64,000 nt of DNA. Origin: Labrys miyagiensis (GTDB taxonomy: Bacteria; Pseudomonadota; Alphaproteobacteria; Rhizobiales; Labraceae). The notes under the pieces are model-generated. The model was not told the DNA's origin. It made no database searches and saw only the letters and a list, made by a program, of their open reading frames with translations. Positions 36,983-49,058 of this stretch are shown in pieces. The stretch covers positions 1 to 64,000 of the forward strand of contig NZ_BSPC01000048.1 of the NCBI RefSeq assembly GCF_030160835.1, in the 5' to 3' direction. Each line of letters opens with the position of its first letter. Within the stretch, counting starts at the first letter, position 1. A program made the position numbers and the translations under genes.

Positions 36983-38304
36983 GCCCCTTCGAGAACGGCC
37001 TGACCCCCAAGCTGAAGCCGCTGGCGCCGCGCAGGACCAGCGTGATGTCGGTGCTCGATGTCGGCACCAACAAGATCGTCTGCCTGATCGCCCGCCTACG
37101 CCCGCTGGAGGGTGCGGACCTGCTTCCAGGGCGCAGCCACCAGGCCCAGATCCTGGGCATCGGCCATCAGCGTTCGCGCGGCATGAAGTCGGGCGCCGTC
37201 GTCGACATGGAAGCGGCCGAGCAGGCCATCCGCCACGCGGTCGATGCCGCCGAGCGCATGGCCGGGGTGCGCGTGGAGTCGGTGATCGTCAACGTCTCCT
37301 GCGGCCGCATCAACAGCGAGCACTACTCCGCTTCCGTCCAGCTCAGCGGCCATCAGGTCTGCGATCACGACATCCATCGCGTGCTCGATGCCGGCGCCAA
37401 CCATTCGGTGCGCGACAGCCGTGCCGTGCTGCACTCCCTGCCCATCGGCCACATGCTCGACGGTGTCGGCGGCATCCGCGATCCGCGCGGCATGCTCGGC
37501 CGCCAGCTCGGCGTCGACATGCATGTGGTGACGGCGGAAGCCTCGCCCGCCAAGAACCTGATGCTCGCCATCGAGCGCTGCCATCTCCACGTCGAGGCCA
37601 TGGTGGCGACGCCCTATGCCGCCGGTCTCTCGGCCCTGGTCGACGACGAGACCGAGATGGGCGTCACCCTGATCGACATGGGCGCCGGCACCACCTCGGT
37701 GGCCGTGTTCGCCAATCGCGCCTTCGTGCATGCGGACGGCCTGGCGGTCGGCGGCGCGCATGTCACCACCGACGTGGCGCGCGGCCTGTCGACCAAGCTC
37801 TCGGAGGCCGAGCGCCTCAAGGTCCTCTACGGCGCCACCATCGCCAGCCCGTCCGACGATCGCGAGACCATCGCGGTGCCGCCTGTGGGGGACGATCATG
37901 GCGACGGCATCCATCACGTGCCGCGTTCGCGCCTGGTGCGCATCATCCGCCCGCGCATCGAGGAGATCCTCGAAATGGTGCGCGACCGCCTGCGCAATTC
38001 CGGCGCCTGGGCCGAGGCCGGCCGCCGCGTCGTGCTGACGGGCGGCGCCTGCCAGCTTACCGGCACGGTAGAGCTTGCGCGCAAGATTCTGGACCGTCAG
38101 GTCCGCATCGGCCGCCCGCTCGGTATCGCGGGTATGCCGGAGGCCGCAAAGGGACCACCTTTCGCTACGGCAGCGGGCCTTCTGGTCTACCCGCAGATCG
38201 CAGGAGTTGAGCATTTCGAACCGCAGGTCCGGATGCGCGCTCAAGCCACTGGAACAGACGGTTATTTCGGTCGGATGGGACGGTGGTTGAAGCACAGTTT
38301 CTAA
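36979..38304 (+). CDS. ftsA: Cell division protein FtsA
   Basis: 441-residue actin-like protein that tethers FtsZ to the membrane. ATP-fold motifs VLDVGTNKIVCLIARL, the FtsA-specific 1C-domain insertion (SVIVNVSCGRINSEHYSASVQL), LIDMGAGTTSVAVF and VVLTGGACQLTGTVELA. The C-terminus MGRWLKHSF is the expected amphipathic membrane-targeting helix. Coupled to ftsQ. Confidence 0.95.
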   Translation: MSPFENGLTPKLKPLAPRRTSVMSVLDVGTNKIVCLIARLRPLEGADLLPGRSHQAQILGIGHQRSRGMKSGAVVDMEAAEQAIRHAVDAAERMAGVRVESVIVNVSCGRINSEHYSASVQLSGHQVCDHDIHRVLDAGANHSVRDSRAVLHSLPIGHMLDGVGGIRDPRGMLGRQLGVDMHVVTAEASPAKNLMLAIERCHLHVEAMVATPYAAGLSALVDDETEMGVTLIDMGAGTTSVAVFANRAFVHADGLAVGGAHVTTDVARGLSTKLSEAERLKVLYGATIASPSDDRETIAVPPVGDDHGDGIHHVPRSRLVRIIRPRIEEILEMVRDRLRNSGAWAEAGRRVVLTGGACQLTGTVELARKILDRQVRIGRPLGIAGMPEAAKGPPFATAAGLLVYPQIAGVEHFEPQVRMRAQATGTDGYFGRMGRWLKHSF

Positions 38305-38545
38305 GTCTTGATTTCAAAAAGGAAATCCAGTTTCGAATCAGGACGGGTACCTTGAACTACTAAGGTCGAGCGGTTTTTCAAGGCCGCTTGAACTTAAAAA
38401 AACCGGTCAATTTCGGCCGGAATACACAAAAGCCTGCTTCGCAAATCAGTAACTTTCTGATTCAAGGGGTAGGAAGGGGTCGTAAGGCCTTGAAGAACGT
38501 CAATTAAGGGGCGCGGAGACGCGGCCTTTGCAAAAGAGGCGAACC

Positions 38546-40219
38546 ATGACGATCAACCTCAAGATGCCGGATATCCGGGAACTGAAGCCGCGTATCACCG
38601 TGTTCGGCGTTGGTGGGGCTGGCGGCAACGCTGTCAACAACATGATCGAGGCTGGGCTCGAAGGCGTCGACTTCGTCGTCGCCAATACCGACGCCCAGGC
38701 GCTGACTCTCTCGAAGGCTGACCGCATCGTGCAGATGGGCATCCAGGTCACCGAGGGCCTCGGCGCCGGCTCGCAGCCGGAAGTTGGCCGCGCCGCTGCG
38801 GAAGAGGTGATCGACGAGATCCGCGATCATCTGAATGGCGTTCACATGGTCTTCGTCACCGCCGGCATGGGCGGCGGCACCGGCACCGGCGCTGCCCCCG
38901 TGATCGCCCGCGTGGCACGAGAGGTCGGTATCCTTACCGTCGGTGTGGTGACCAAGCCCTTCCACTTCGAGGGCCTGCGCCGCATGCGCCTGGCCGAGTC
39001 CGGCATTGCCGAGCTGCAGAAGAGCGTCGATACCCTCATCGTCATTCCGAACCAGAACCTGTTCCGGGTCGCCAATGACAAGACCACCTTCGCCGACGCC
39101 TTCGCGATGGCCGACCAGGTGCTCTATTCGGGCGTTGCCTCCATCACCGACCTGATGGTCAAGCCTGGCCTGATCAATCTCGACTTCGCCGACGTCCGCG
39201 CCGTGATGCGCGAGATGGGCAAGGCGATGATGGGTACCGGCGAAGCCTCCGGCGAGCGCCGCGCCATCCTGGCTGCGGAAGCCGCCATCGCCAACCCGCT
39301 GCTCGACGATGTCTCGATGAAGGGCGCCCGCGGCCTCCTCATCTCCATCACCGGCGGCCCCGACATGATGCTCTACGAGCTCGACGAAGCCGCCACCCGC
39401 ATCCGCGAGGAAGTCGATCCGGAAGCCAACATCATTCTCGGCGCCACGCAGGATCCGTCGCTGGAAGGTACCATGCGCGTGTCGGTGGTCGCCACCGGCA
39501 TCGACTCGGCCCTCTCGCCGCAGGCCGCGCCCTCCAAGGACGATTTGCGCCTCGCCGAAATGACAGCCCGCGTGCGCGAGCAGGCTGCGGCCCAGGCCGC
39601 TCAAGCTGCCCGTGTCGCTGCGCCCCGCCCGGCCGCTCCGGCTCCCGCCCCGATCATGGTCGAGACGGCAGCCGTGCAGCCAGAGATCGCCCAGCCTGTC
39701 CTCGCGCCGGCTCCAGTCGAGCCCGCGCCGATGGCCGTCGCCAACGACGTGACGCTGCGCCCTTTGGCTCCGAAGCCCACTCTCTTCCGTGAGCCGGTGG
39801 TCGAGGAAGCCCCGCGCCCGACCGAGCATTATGCCGAGCCCGACCATTTCGTGCCGCCCGCGCCCGAAAAGGCCGTGGTGCGTCCGCCTCGCATGCCGAG
39901 CATCCAGGACCTGCCGATGCCCGTGCAGGCCCAGATCGCCGCCCAGCGTGCTCCCGAAGCTCATCAGGGCCCGAGCGCCGACAAGAAGCGCATGACGCTG
40001 TTGCAGCGCCTTGCTGCTGTCGGTCTCGGCCGTCCTGAGACGGAGGAGGTGGAAGCGGCCCCCGCGCCGGTGGCGCGCCAGCCCGAGCCCCGTCCGGCCC
40101 CGCCGCGTCCGCCGGAAGCCCAGCGCCGTCCGCCGGCCCCGCGCCCGGCTCCTCAGGTTCGCTCGATTGAGGACGAGCAGCTCGAGATTCCGGCCTTCTT
40201 GCGCCGTCACTCCAATTGA
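38546..40219 (+). CDS. ftsZ: Cell division protein FtsZ
   Basis: 557-residue tubulin homologue that forms the Z ring. GTP-binding [16 protein letters not shown], the tubulin signature [14 protein letters not shown], and NFADV-type T7 loop [13 protein letters not shown] long Pro/Ala-rich linker (about residues 330-535) precedes the conserved C-terminal peptide [12 protein letters not shown] that binds FtsA. ATG 38546 follows AGAGG. The 241-base gap after ftsA probably contains an ftsZ promoter. Confidence 0.97.
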   Translation: MTINLKMPDIRELKPRITVFGVGGAGGNAVNNMIEAGLEGVDFVVANTDAQALTLSKADRIVQMGIQVTEGLGAGSQPEVGRAAAEEVIDEIRDHLNGVHMVFVTAGMGGGTGTGAAPVIARVAREVGILTVGVVTKPFHFEGLRRMRLAESGIAELQKSVDTLIVIPNQNLFRVANDKTTFADAFAMADQVLYSGVASITDLMVKPGLINLDFADVRAVMREMGKAMMGTGEASGERRAILAAEAAIANPLLDDVSMKGARGLLISITGGPDMMLYELDEAATRIREEVDPEANIILGATQDPSLEGTMRVSVVATGIDSALSPQAAPSKDDLRLAEMTARVREQAAAQAAQAARVAAPRPAAPAPAPIMVETAAVQPEIAQPVLAPAPVEPAPMAVANDVTLRPLAPKPTLFREPVVEEAPRPTEHYAEPDHFVPPAPEKAVVRPPRMPSIQDLPMPVQAQIAAQRAPEAHQGPSADKKRMTLLQRLAAVGLGRPETEEVEAAPAPVARQPEPRPAPPRPPEAQRRPPAPRPAPQVRSIEDEQLEIPAFLRRHSN

Positions 40220-40269
40220 GACCAAATTCCAGCCTGTGAGGAATTTGTAACCATACAACTGAACATCGA

Positions 40270-40303
40270 CGGCCCGGGCTCGCCACCCGGGCCGTAGTCT
40301 TTT
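40270..40303 (+). terminator. Rho-independent terminator of ftsZ
   Basis: CGGCCCGGG, loop CTCGCCA, CCCGGGCCG, then TAGTCTTTT, 50 bases after the ftsZ stop. Confidence 0.78.
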
Positions 40304-40544
40304 GAAATGATTAAGGATTCGGAAATTAGGGTGAGCGGCCTGAATGAGGCAGGCCTGTGTTACAGACCGTAAGAAAGCGTGATTTGGCTAAACCTTTGGG
40401 TTCTGCTTTACGTATTTCTGAAGAAAGGTCCGAGTCCACGTCGTCAGATGTGGTCGACAAGGACCAAGGGTCAAAAGAGAAAACAGGCCAGTCTGGTTTT
40501 GGTTGAGTTTCGCCCAGTTGGCGGATGGCTTGTGGAATACGAAC
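40304..40544. other. Gap between ftsZ terminator and lpxC
   Basis: About 240 bases, part of a 325-base gene-free stretch from 40220. It is less GC-rich than its surroundings and holds no credible gene. It should contain the lpxC promoter; none was assigned with confidence. Confidence 0.5.
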
Positions 40545-41501
40545 ATGAAATCTGGTTTCCAGACGACTTTGAATGACCGGGTATCCCTTGAAGGGATCGG
40601 TGTCCATTCTGGCAAGCCTGTCTCAATCACCTTGCATCCGAGCGAGGCCAATAGCGGGATCGTTTTCCTGCGCACCCATCTCGAGAATGGGCGCGAGCGG
40701 GAGATCCTGGCTCATTATCCCAATGTCATCGATACGCGCCTGTGCACTGTCGTGGGTGACCCTGTGCGCGGTTCTGTTGCCACCGTCGAGCATTTGATGG
40801 CTGCCCTGCGGGGGCTGGCCATCGACAATGTCACGGTCGAGGTTGACGGTCCCGAGATTCCGATCATGGACGGGTCCTCGGCGGTGTTCGTGGATGCGAT
40901 CGACCAGGTCGGCATCGCCACGTTGCGGACGCGCCGTCGCCAGATCAAGGTGCTCAAGCCGGTGCGGGTCGAGATGGGCCGTGCCTGGGCCGAACTCCTG
41001 CCCACTGACAAGAGCGCGGCCGGCTTCCGTCTCGATGTCGAGATCGATTTCGAGTCGCCGCTGATCGGCCGTCAGCGCCGCATTCTCGACCTCACGCCGG
41101 ACTCGTTCCGCCGCGAACTGTCGCGTGCGCGCACCTTCGGCTTCGTCAAGGATGTCGAGCAGCTGTGGGAGCGGGGCCTCGCGCTCGGTTCCTCGCTGGA
41201 GAATTCGGTGGCGCTGGGGGAGGATCGCATCCTCAATCCGGAAGGGCTGCGCTATGGTGACGAATTCGTGCGTCACAAGATGCTCGATGCCGTCGGCGAT
41301 CTCGCCCTTGCCGGTGCACCGCTGATCGGTCTGTACCGCTCCTATTGCGGCGGCCATCGCGTCAACTTCATGATGCTCGAGGCGCTCTTCGCCGATGACA
41401 GCGCTTGGACCATGGTCGATGCACCGGTACGCCGCGAGAGCGGCCACGCCGAATTGAGCAGCGGGCTCGCAGCCGCCGCTTTCGCGCCCGATACCAATTG
41501 A
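40545..41501 (+). CDS. lpxC: UDP-3-O-acyl-N-acetylglucosamine deacetylase
   Basis: 318-residue zinc deacetylase that commits carbon to lipid A. Starts KSGFQTTLNDRVSLEGIGVHSGKPVSITLHP; zinc ligands in TVEHLMAALRG and FVRHKMLDAVGDLALAG; also PEIPIMDGSSAVFVDAI and the C-terminal catalytic GGHRVNFMMLEAL. Internal ATG 40545 begins the conserved part. A weak hairpin with a short T run (41506-41524) follows. Confidence 0.95.
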   Translation: MKSGFQTTLNDRVSLEGIGVHSGKPVSITLHPSEANSGIVFLRTHLENGREREILAHYPNVIDTRLCTVVGDPVRGSVATVEHLMAALRGLAIDNVTVEVDGPEIPIMDGSSAVFVDAIDQVGIATLRTRRRQIKVLKPVRVEMGRAWAELLPTDKSAAGFRLDVEIDFESPLIGRQRRILDLTPDSFRRELSRARTFGFVKDVEQLWERGLALGSSLENSVALGEDRILNPEGLRYGDEFVRHKMLDAVGDLALAGAPLIGLYRSYCGGHRVNFMMLEALFADDSAWTMVDAPVRRESGHAELSSGLAAAAFAPDTN

Positions 41502-41505
41502 GCGC

Positions 41506-41524
41506 GAAGGCGTTTGCCTTCTTT
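41506..41524 (+). terminator. Weak terminator-like hairpin after lpxC
   Basis: GAAGGC, loop GTTT, GCCTTC, then TTT, four bases after the stop codon. Confidence 0.4.
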
Positions 41525-41764
41525 GGCGATATTGCAGCAAAGCTTTGTACAAATCGATCGAGGCGGTGGCGCTTGGCCTTACAATCGGCTAGAAGGGCGC
41601 GTGAATTGCCACCGGGCAAATGGCCTTTCCGCCATGGAGGGGCCATGGTTGCCTGCCAAGGTCGAGCCACGAAGTGTTAACGTTGTGGTGCGAATCTGAT
41701 GGATGGGATCATCCACCGGAAGCGTGCCGCGACGCCGGTTTTCGTCGAAGTAGAGGTTTGAGTG

Positions 41765-42631
41765 ATGCCGCTGCGTTCCCTCTCGTCTTCCCGCGCGATC
41801 GCGACGCGGCTTGCGGTCCGCGTCTTCGCGGTCGCCATGCTGGCGATCCCGCTGGCTGCCTGCGGCCTGTGGGATGACGATCCGGTCTACACCACCCAGG
41901 CCACCGACCCGCCGGACCTGCTCTACAATCAGGGCCTCGTGGCCATGAAGGGGGGCGACTATTCCAAGGCGATCAAGCGCTTCGACTCGCTCGACAAGCA
42001 ATATCCGCAGACGGATTGGCAGAAGAAGGCGGTTCTGATGAGCGCCTACGCCAATTATTCCTCCGGAAACTATGACGATGCCATCTCGGCTGCGCGCCGC
42101 TATGTGACACTGTGGCCGAAGGACAAGGATGCGGCTTACGCCACCTATATCTGGGCCAATTCGCAATATAAGCAGATCCCGGACGTTACGCGCGACCAGG
42201 ACCGCGCCAACCAGGCCCTGGCCGGCTTCCAGATGATCCTCTCCGACTATCCGAAGTCGGAATATGTTGACGATGCCAAGTTCAAGATCCAGGTCGTGAA
42301 GGATCAGCTGGCCGGCAAGGAAATGGAAATCGGCCGCTACTACCAGAAGCAGGAAAACTACACGGCCGCCGTCAACCGCTACAAGACGGTGGTGGCGCAG
42401 TACGCGCAGACCCGCCAGATCGAGGAAGCGCTGAGCCGCCTGACCGAATGCTACATGGCGCTGGGCCTCAGCAACGAGGCGCAGACGGCTGCCGCCATTC
42501 TCGGCCACAACTATCCCGACAGCCAGTGGTACAAGGACGCCTATTCGCTCGTGAAGTCGCATGGCCTCGAGCCGCGCGAGGACACCGATTCCTGGCTGAG
42601 CCGTACCTTCCGCAACGCCATCACCCTCTGA
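41765..42631 (+). CDS. bamD: Outer membrane protein assembly factor BamD
   Basis: 288-residue lipoprotein of the BAM complex. Signal peptide with lipobox LAAC (Cys33), then TPR-like repeats: LLYNQGLVAMKGGDYSKAIKRFDSLDKQYPQTDWQKKAVLMSAYANYSSGNYDDAISAARRYV and GRYYQKQENYTAAVNRYKTVVAQY. Anchored in the inner leaflet of the outer membrane. ATG 41765 was preferred to the GTG at 41762. recN follows after a terminator, as in many alphaproteobacteria. Confidence 0.94.
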   Translation: MPLRSLSSSRAIATRLAVRVFAVAMLAIPLAACGLWDDDPVYTTQATDPPDLLYNQGLVAMKGGDYSKAIKRFDSLDKQYPQTDWQKKAVLMSAYANYSSGNYDDAISAARRYVTLWPKDKDAAYATYIWANSQYKQIPDVTRDQDRANQALAGFQMILSDYPKSEYVDDAKFKIQVVKDQLAGKEMEIGRYYQKQENYTAAVNRYKTVVAQYAQTRQIEEALSRLTECYMALGLSNEAQTAAAILGHNYPDSQWYKDAYSLVKSHGLEPREDTDSWLSRTFRNAITL

Positions 42632-42657
42632 GCGCTTTCATCTCGATTTGTTGAAGG

Positions 42658-42682
42658 GGCCGGTCGAGAGACCGGCCTTTTC
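42658..42682 (+). terminator. Rho-independent terminator of bamD
   Basis: GGCCGGTC, tetraloop GAGA, GACCGGCC, then TTTTCC. Confidence 0.82.
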
Positions 42683-42741
42683 CTTGTGTGCGACGCGCTC
42701 TTTTGGCATGCGACGCAGCGCCAAGAACGATATAAGACCGC

Positions 42742-44415
42742 ATGCTCGTCCAGCTCGCCATTCGCGATATCGTCCTGATTGACCGGCTCGACCTCGATTT
42801 CGCCTCGGGGCTTTCGGTGCTGACGGGAGAGACCGGCGCCGGCAAATCGATCCTGCTCGATGCCTTTTCGCTGGCCCTCGGCGGGCGCGGCGATGGCACG
42901 CTCGTCCGTCACGGCCAGAGCCAGGGGCAGGTGACGGCCGTGTTCGACATTGCCGTTGATCATGCCGCGCGGGCCGTGCTGAAGGCCAACGACATACAAG
43001 ATGACGGCGACCTCATCCTGCGCCGCGTGCAGATGGCCGACGGCCGCACGCGTGCCTTCATTAACGACCAGCCTGTCAGCGTGCAGGTGTTGCGGGCCAC
43101 CGGGGCGGCGCTGGTGGAGATCCATGGCCAGCACGACGACCGCGCCTTGACCGATCCCGCCTCGCATCGCGCCCTGCTCGACGCCTTTGGCGGCCTTGAA
43201 AAACTGGCGGACAGTGTCGCCGCCAGGCACGCAGCCTGGCGCAAGGCGACGCAGACCCTGGCCCAGCATCGGGCGCGCCTCGAAAAGGCGAGGGCGGAAG
43301 GGGACTGGCTGCGCCATTCGGTGGACGAACTCTCAAAGCTCGACGTCCAGCCGGGAGAGGAAGAGGCGCTGGCCGAGCGTCGCGCCCTGATGATGCAGGC
43401 CGAGAAGATCGCCGTCGATCTCAAGGAGGCCCATGACGGGGTCGGCGGCCATGACTCGCCCGGCCCGGCACTGGCCGCCATCATCCGTCGACTCGAGCGG
43501 CGCGGTGCCCAGGCCCCGCGTCTGGTGGAGCCCGCCATCGCTTCGCTCGACCAGGCGCTGAATGCGCTGGAGGAGGCGCGCATCGCCCTGCAGACCGCGC
43601 TGGAGGAGGCGAATTTCGATCCTGCCGAGCTGGAGAGGCTGGAAGAACGCCTGTTCGCCCTGCGGGCCGCAAGCCGCAAATATGACGTCATGGTCGAGGG
43701 GCTTCCGGCCCTCGCCGAGCGTTACGCCGCCGATCTCGCGGCTCTCGATGAGGGAGAGGGCCAGCTCAGGGCGCTGGAGGAGGCAGACCGGGCCGCCCGA
43801 CTGGCCTATGAGGCCGAGGCCGCCACCCTTTCGCAGAAGCGTCAGGCCACGGCCAGCCATCTCGACAAGGCCGTCAATGGCGAGCTCGGCCCGCTCAAGC
43901 TGGAGCGCGCCAGGTTTTCCACCAATGTCGACAGCGACAAGACCCTGGCCTCGCCCGATGGTTTCGACCGCGTCGAATTCTGGGTACAGACCAATCCCGG
44001 CACGCGCCCCGGCCCGATGATGAAGGTCGCTTCCGGCGGCGAGCTCTCCCGTTTCATGCTGGCCCTGAAGGTGGCGCTGGCCGACCGCGGCTCGGCGCCC
44101 ACTTTGGTGTTCGACGAGATCGACTCCGGCGTCGGCGGCGCGGTCGCCGACGCTATCGGCCAGAGGCTGGCGCGGCTTGCCGAGCGCGTGCAGGTCATCA
44201 ACGTGACCCACGCCCCGCAGGTCGCCGCCCGTGCCTCCACCCACTTCCTCATCGCCAAGGAAGCCCAGGGCAAGGAAAAGGTCGCCACGCGCGTCTCGCC
44301 GCTGGATGTCGCGCGGCGGCGGGAGGAAATCGCCCGCATGCTCGCCGGCGCGCACGTGACGGAGGAGGCGAGGGCCGCCGCGGACAGGCTGCTGGGGGGC
44401 GGGGTGCAGGGGTAG
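42742..44415 (+). CDS. recN: DNA repair protein RecN
   Basis: 557-residue SMC-like ATPase of recombinational repair. Walker A GETGAGKSILLDAFSLALGG at the N-terminus; a central coiled-coil from about residue 150 to 380; signature VASGGELSRFMLALKVAL; Walker B TLVFDEIDSGVGGAVADAIG; and NVTHAPQVAARA. Length matches the family. Three bases after its stop begins the REP/RAYT locus. Confidence 0.95.
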   Translation: MLVQLAIRDIVLIDRLDLDFASGLSVLTGETGAGKSILLDAFSLALGGRGDGTLVRHGQSQGQVTAVFDIAVDHAARAVLKANDIQDDGDLILRRVQMADGRTRAFINDQPVSVQVLRATGAALVEIHGQHDDRALTDPASHRALLDAFGGLEKLADSVAARHAAWRKATQTLAQHRARLEKARAEGDWLRHSVDELSKLDVQPGEEEALAERRALMMQAEKIAVDLKEAHDGVGGHDSPGPALAAIIRRLERRGAQAPRLVEPAIASLDQALNALEEARIALQTALEEANFDPAELERLEERLFALRAASRKYDVMVEGLPALAERYAADLAALDEGEGQLRALEEADRAARLAYEAEAATLSQKRQATASHLDKAVNGELGPLKLERARFSTNVDSDKTLASPDGFDRVEFWVQTNPGTRPGPMMKVASGGELSRFMLALKVALADRGSAPTLVFDEIDSGVGGAVADAIGQRLARLAERVQVINVTHAPQVAARASTHFLIAKEAQGKEKVATRVSPLDVARRREEIARMLAGAHVTEEARAAADRLLGGGVQG

Positions 44416-44418
44416 TTC

Positions 44419-44492
44419 GGTGTGCCGATCTCCAGATCGGCATGGAAACGTGGCGTGTGGGGATAGGATGCCGATCTGGAGATCGGCACACC
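44419..44492. repeat. Paired palindromic repeat, family G, left of RAYT
   Basis: GGTGTGCCGATCTCCAGATC opens the element and GGAGATCGGCACACC closes it. The halves are hairpins GCCGATCT/AGATCGGC separated by about 25 bases (GAAACGTGGCGTGTGG). It lies 19 bases before the transposase start. Confidence 0.9.
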
Positions 44493-44510
44493 AAGCCTGC
44501 GTGAGGCTCG

Positions 44511-45065
44511 ATGACTGAGGAAACACTCCATCTCGGATGGCATCAGCCGCATTCGCTGCCTCACTTCGATTCACCAGAAATAACGCAGTTCGTCACGTTT
44601 CGCCTGGCGGACAGCCTGCCGGCCAATGCCGTCAATCCCGACAGAACCAACGAGTTCAATAGACGACGTGTCGAGCGAGAGCTTGATAGAGGCAGCGGGG
44701 CCTGTTGGTTGAAAATCCCCGAAATCGCTGATCTCGTAGAACGGTCGCTGCTGGCGTTCGATGGCGAGCGTTATCGGCTTTGGGCTTGGTGCGTCATGCC
44801 CAATCACGTGCATAGCTTGTTCGAGATGATCGAGGGCAACAGGCTGGGCGATATCGTCAAATCGTGGAAAGGCTACACGGCGATACGCGCTAACCGCATA
44901 CTTCGGCTGGACGGGCCATTCTGGCAGCGCGATTACTTCGATCGCTACATGCGCAACGAAGAACAGATGGCCAGGACCATCGACTATATCGAGCGGAATC
45001 CTGTTCAGGCTGGATTGTGCCGCGAGCCAGCTGAATGGCGTTGGTCGAGTGCTCACTTCCGGTAG
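44511..45065 (+). CDS. REP-associated tyrosine transposase (RAYT, Y1/HUH family)
   Basis: 184-residue single-strand DNA transposase of the IS200/IS605-related RAYT group. The HUH metal motif is MPNHVHSL (His99, His101). The C-terminal half has the RAYT pattern SWKGYTAIRANRIL, FWQRDYFDRYMRNEEQM, YIERNPVQAGL and EWRWSSAHF; Tyr142 and Tyr146 are candidates for the nucleophile. The frame is intact. Family G palindromes flank it on the left (44419-44492) and right (45083-45159, 45255-45328), the arrangement of a REPtron. RAYTs are thought to spread REP sequences rather than to move as IS elements. Lower GC than its neighbours. Confidence 0.9.
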   Translation: MTEETLHLGWHQPHSLPHFDSPEITQFVTFRLADSLPANAVNPDRTNEFNRRRVERELDRGSGACWLKIPEIADLVERSLLAFDGERYRLWAWCVMPNHVHSLFEMIEGNRLGDIVKSWKGYTAIRANRILRLDGPFWQRDYFDRYMRNEEQMARTIDYIERNPVQAGLCREPAEWRWSSAHFR

Positions 45066-45082
45066 CGCTGAAGCATTGCCTC

Positions 45083-45159
45083 GGTGTGCCGATCTCCAGA
45101 TCGGCACGAGAACCGCAACGTGAGCAGGAAAGAGATGCCGACCTGGAGGTCGGCACACC
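45083..45159. repeat. Paired palindromic repeat, family G, right of RAYT
   Basis: Same outer ends as the left copy (GGTGTGCCGATCTCC and GGCACACC). The right half has drifted to GCCGACCTGGAGGTCGGC with compensating changes that keep the hairpin, so selection for structure is likely. Confidence 0.88.
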
Positions 45160-45254
45160 GAGGCCGCGCCCTGTCGGCGAAGCCTGCGCTGACTACGCGT
45201 CCTTGGAGGGCACCGTTCGAGCGCTTGTTCCCGTGGGCGATGAGGAGCTGGTTT

Positions 45255-45328
45255 GGTGTGCCGATCTCCAGATCGGCATGGAGACGTGGCGTGTGAGGAT
45301 AGGATGCCGATCTGGAGATCGGAACACC
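45255..45328. repeat. Paired palindromic repeat, family G, second copy right of RAYT
   Basis: Nearly identical to the copy at 44419, including the inner spacer (GAGACGTGGCGTGTGAGG). One base change turns the final GGCACACC into GGAACACC. Confidence 0.88.
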
Positions 45329-45404
45329 AAACCAGCGCTCCACCAACCCTCTGCCCCGATTGGAATGGTTGTGTTAAGCCAATGCCAACTCTCCGTGCCG
45401 GTAA

Positions 45405-48024
<2,620 letters not shown>

Positions 48025-48096
48025 GTCGGGTCGATTTTTCGGCCGGATGCAACTTTCGTCCAAGCAATGGGTTGCCGGCTGCGTTATCTTAAGGGC

Positions 48097-48957
48097 ATGC
48101 AGCCGCAATCCACCGCCTTTACGACGCTTGAAGATGCCGCCGAACGGGGAGACGCTGTGCGGTTCTGGCGCGAGCAGCGCTATGACGGGCTGGAATGCCT
48201 GAGCGCCGTGTTTCGTCGGCACCGCTACGTCCCGCATACCCACGAAACCTATGCCATCGCCGCCGTTCTCGATGGCTGCGAGGCTTTCCATCACCGCGGT
48301 GCGCGCCATTATGTCAGCCCCGGTAGCTTCGCGGTGGTCTGTCCCGATGAGTTGCACGACGGTGAACCGGCCGATGACGGATTCGTCTATCGCGTGCTCT
48401 ACCCGACCATCGATCTGATGCGCTCGGTTGCCGAGGATGCCTTCGGGCGCCCGGTGCCGGGGACGCCCTGGTTCGATCATTCCGTGGTCGATGATGCCGA
48501 TCTTGCCGGAGAGCTCGTGAAACTGCAGATCGCTCTCACCGATCCCGAGGTGACGCTGCTCGAACGCGATGCGCGGCTGGGGCGCTTCTTCTCCGCCATG
48601 CTGGGGCGCTGGGGCGGCCTGGGAGAGCCTATCAAGCTCGGCCATGAGAGCGGACCGCTCACCAAGGCGCGGGACTATCTGGACCAGCATTTCGACCGCG
48701 ACGTCGCGCTGGACGAACTGGCGCAGGTGGCGGGGCTCAACCGCAGCCATCTCGTGCGCTCCTTCCGCAAGGCGATGGGCACCACGCCCCACGCCTATCT
48801 GCTCGACCGCCGCTACCGCGCCGCCCGCCGCCTGCTCGCCGCCGGCGAGGGGCCGGCCGAAGTCGCCGCCGCTTGCGGCTTCTGCGACCAGAGCCACCTC
48901 AACCGGGTGTTCAAGGCTCGCATGGGCGTGACGCCAGGGGCTTTCCGGGCGCAGTGA
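48097..48957 (+). CDS. AraC family transcriptional regulator
   Basis: 287-residue regulator with an N-terminal cupin effector domain (HRYVPHTHETYAIAAVLDGCEAFHHRGARHYVSPGSFAVVCPDELHDGEP) and a C-terminal pair of AraC helix-turn-helix motifs (ALDELAQVAGLNRSHLVRSFRKAMGTTPHAYLLDRR, GPAEVAAACGFCDQSHLNRVFKARMGVTPGAF). This kind of AraC protein commonly accompanies azlCD, which follows downstream, so it is the likely regulator of that exporter. ATG 48097 is preferred to ATG 48067. A family G repeat starts two bases after the stop. Confidence 0.87.
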   Translation: MQPQSTAFTTLEDAAERGDAVRFWREQRYDGLECLSAVFRRHRYVPHTHETYAIAAVLDGCEAFHHRGARHYVSPGSFAVVCPDELHDGEPADDGFVYRVLYPTIDLMRSVAEDAFGRPVPGTPWFDHSVVDDADLAGELVKLQIALTDPEVTLLERDARLGRFFSAMLGRWGGLGEPIKLGHESGPLTKARDYLDQHFDRDVALDELAQVAGLNRSHLVRSFRKAMGTTPHAYLLDRRYRAARRLLAAGEGPAEVAAACGFCDQSHLNRVFKARMGVTPGAFRAQ

Positions 48958-48959
48958 CA

Positions 48960-49033
48960 GTGTGCCGATCTCCTGATCGGCACGGAAACGGTGTCCTTTC
49001 GGGAAGAGGTGCCGATCTGCAGATCGGCACACC
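48960..49033. repeat. Paired palindromic repeat, family G
   Basis: GTGTGCCGATCTCCTGATCGG opens it and GCAGATCGGCACACC closes it. The spacer differs from the copies around the RAYT gene. Confidence 0.82.
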
Positions 49034-49058
49034 AGTTCGCGCCGACCGGCGAGTCCTT

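Noticed and set aside
38305-38545. Two GANTC sites before ftsZ as evidence of CcrM/GcrA control
   Set aside because: About one such site is expected by chance in 240 bases, so two are not informative.
44419-45328. Regularly repeated palindromes near 44.4-45.3 kb as a possible CRISPR array
   Set aside because: Only three units, each an inverted pair with similar spacers, irregular spacing and a RAYT gene between them; no cas genes.
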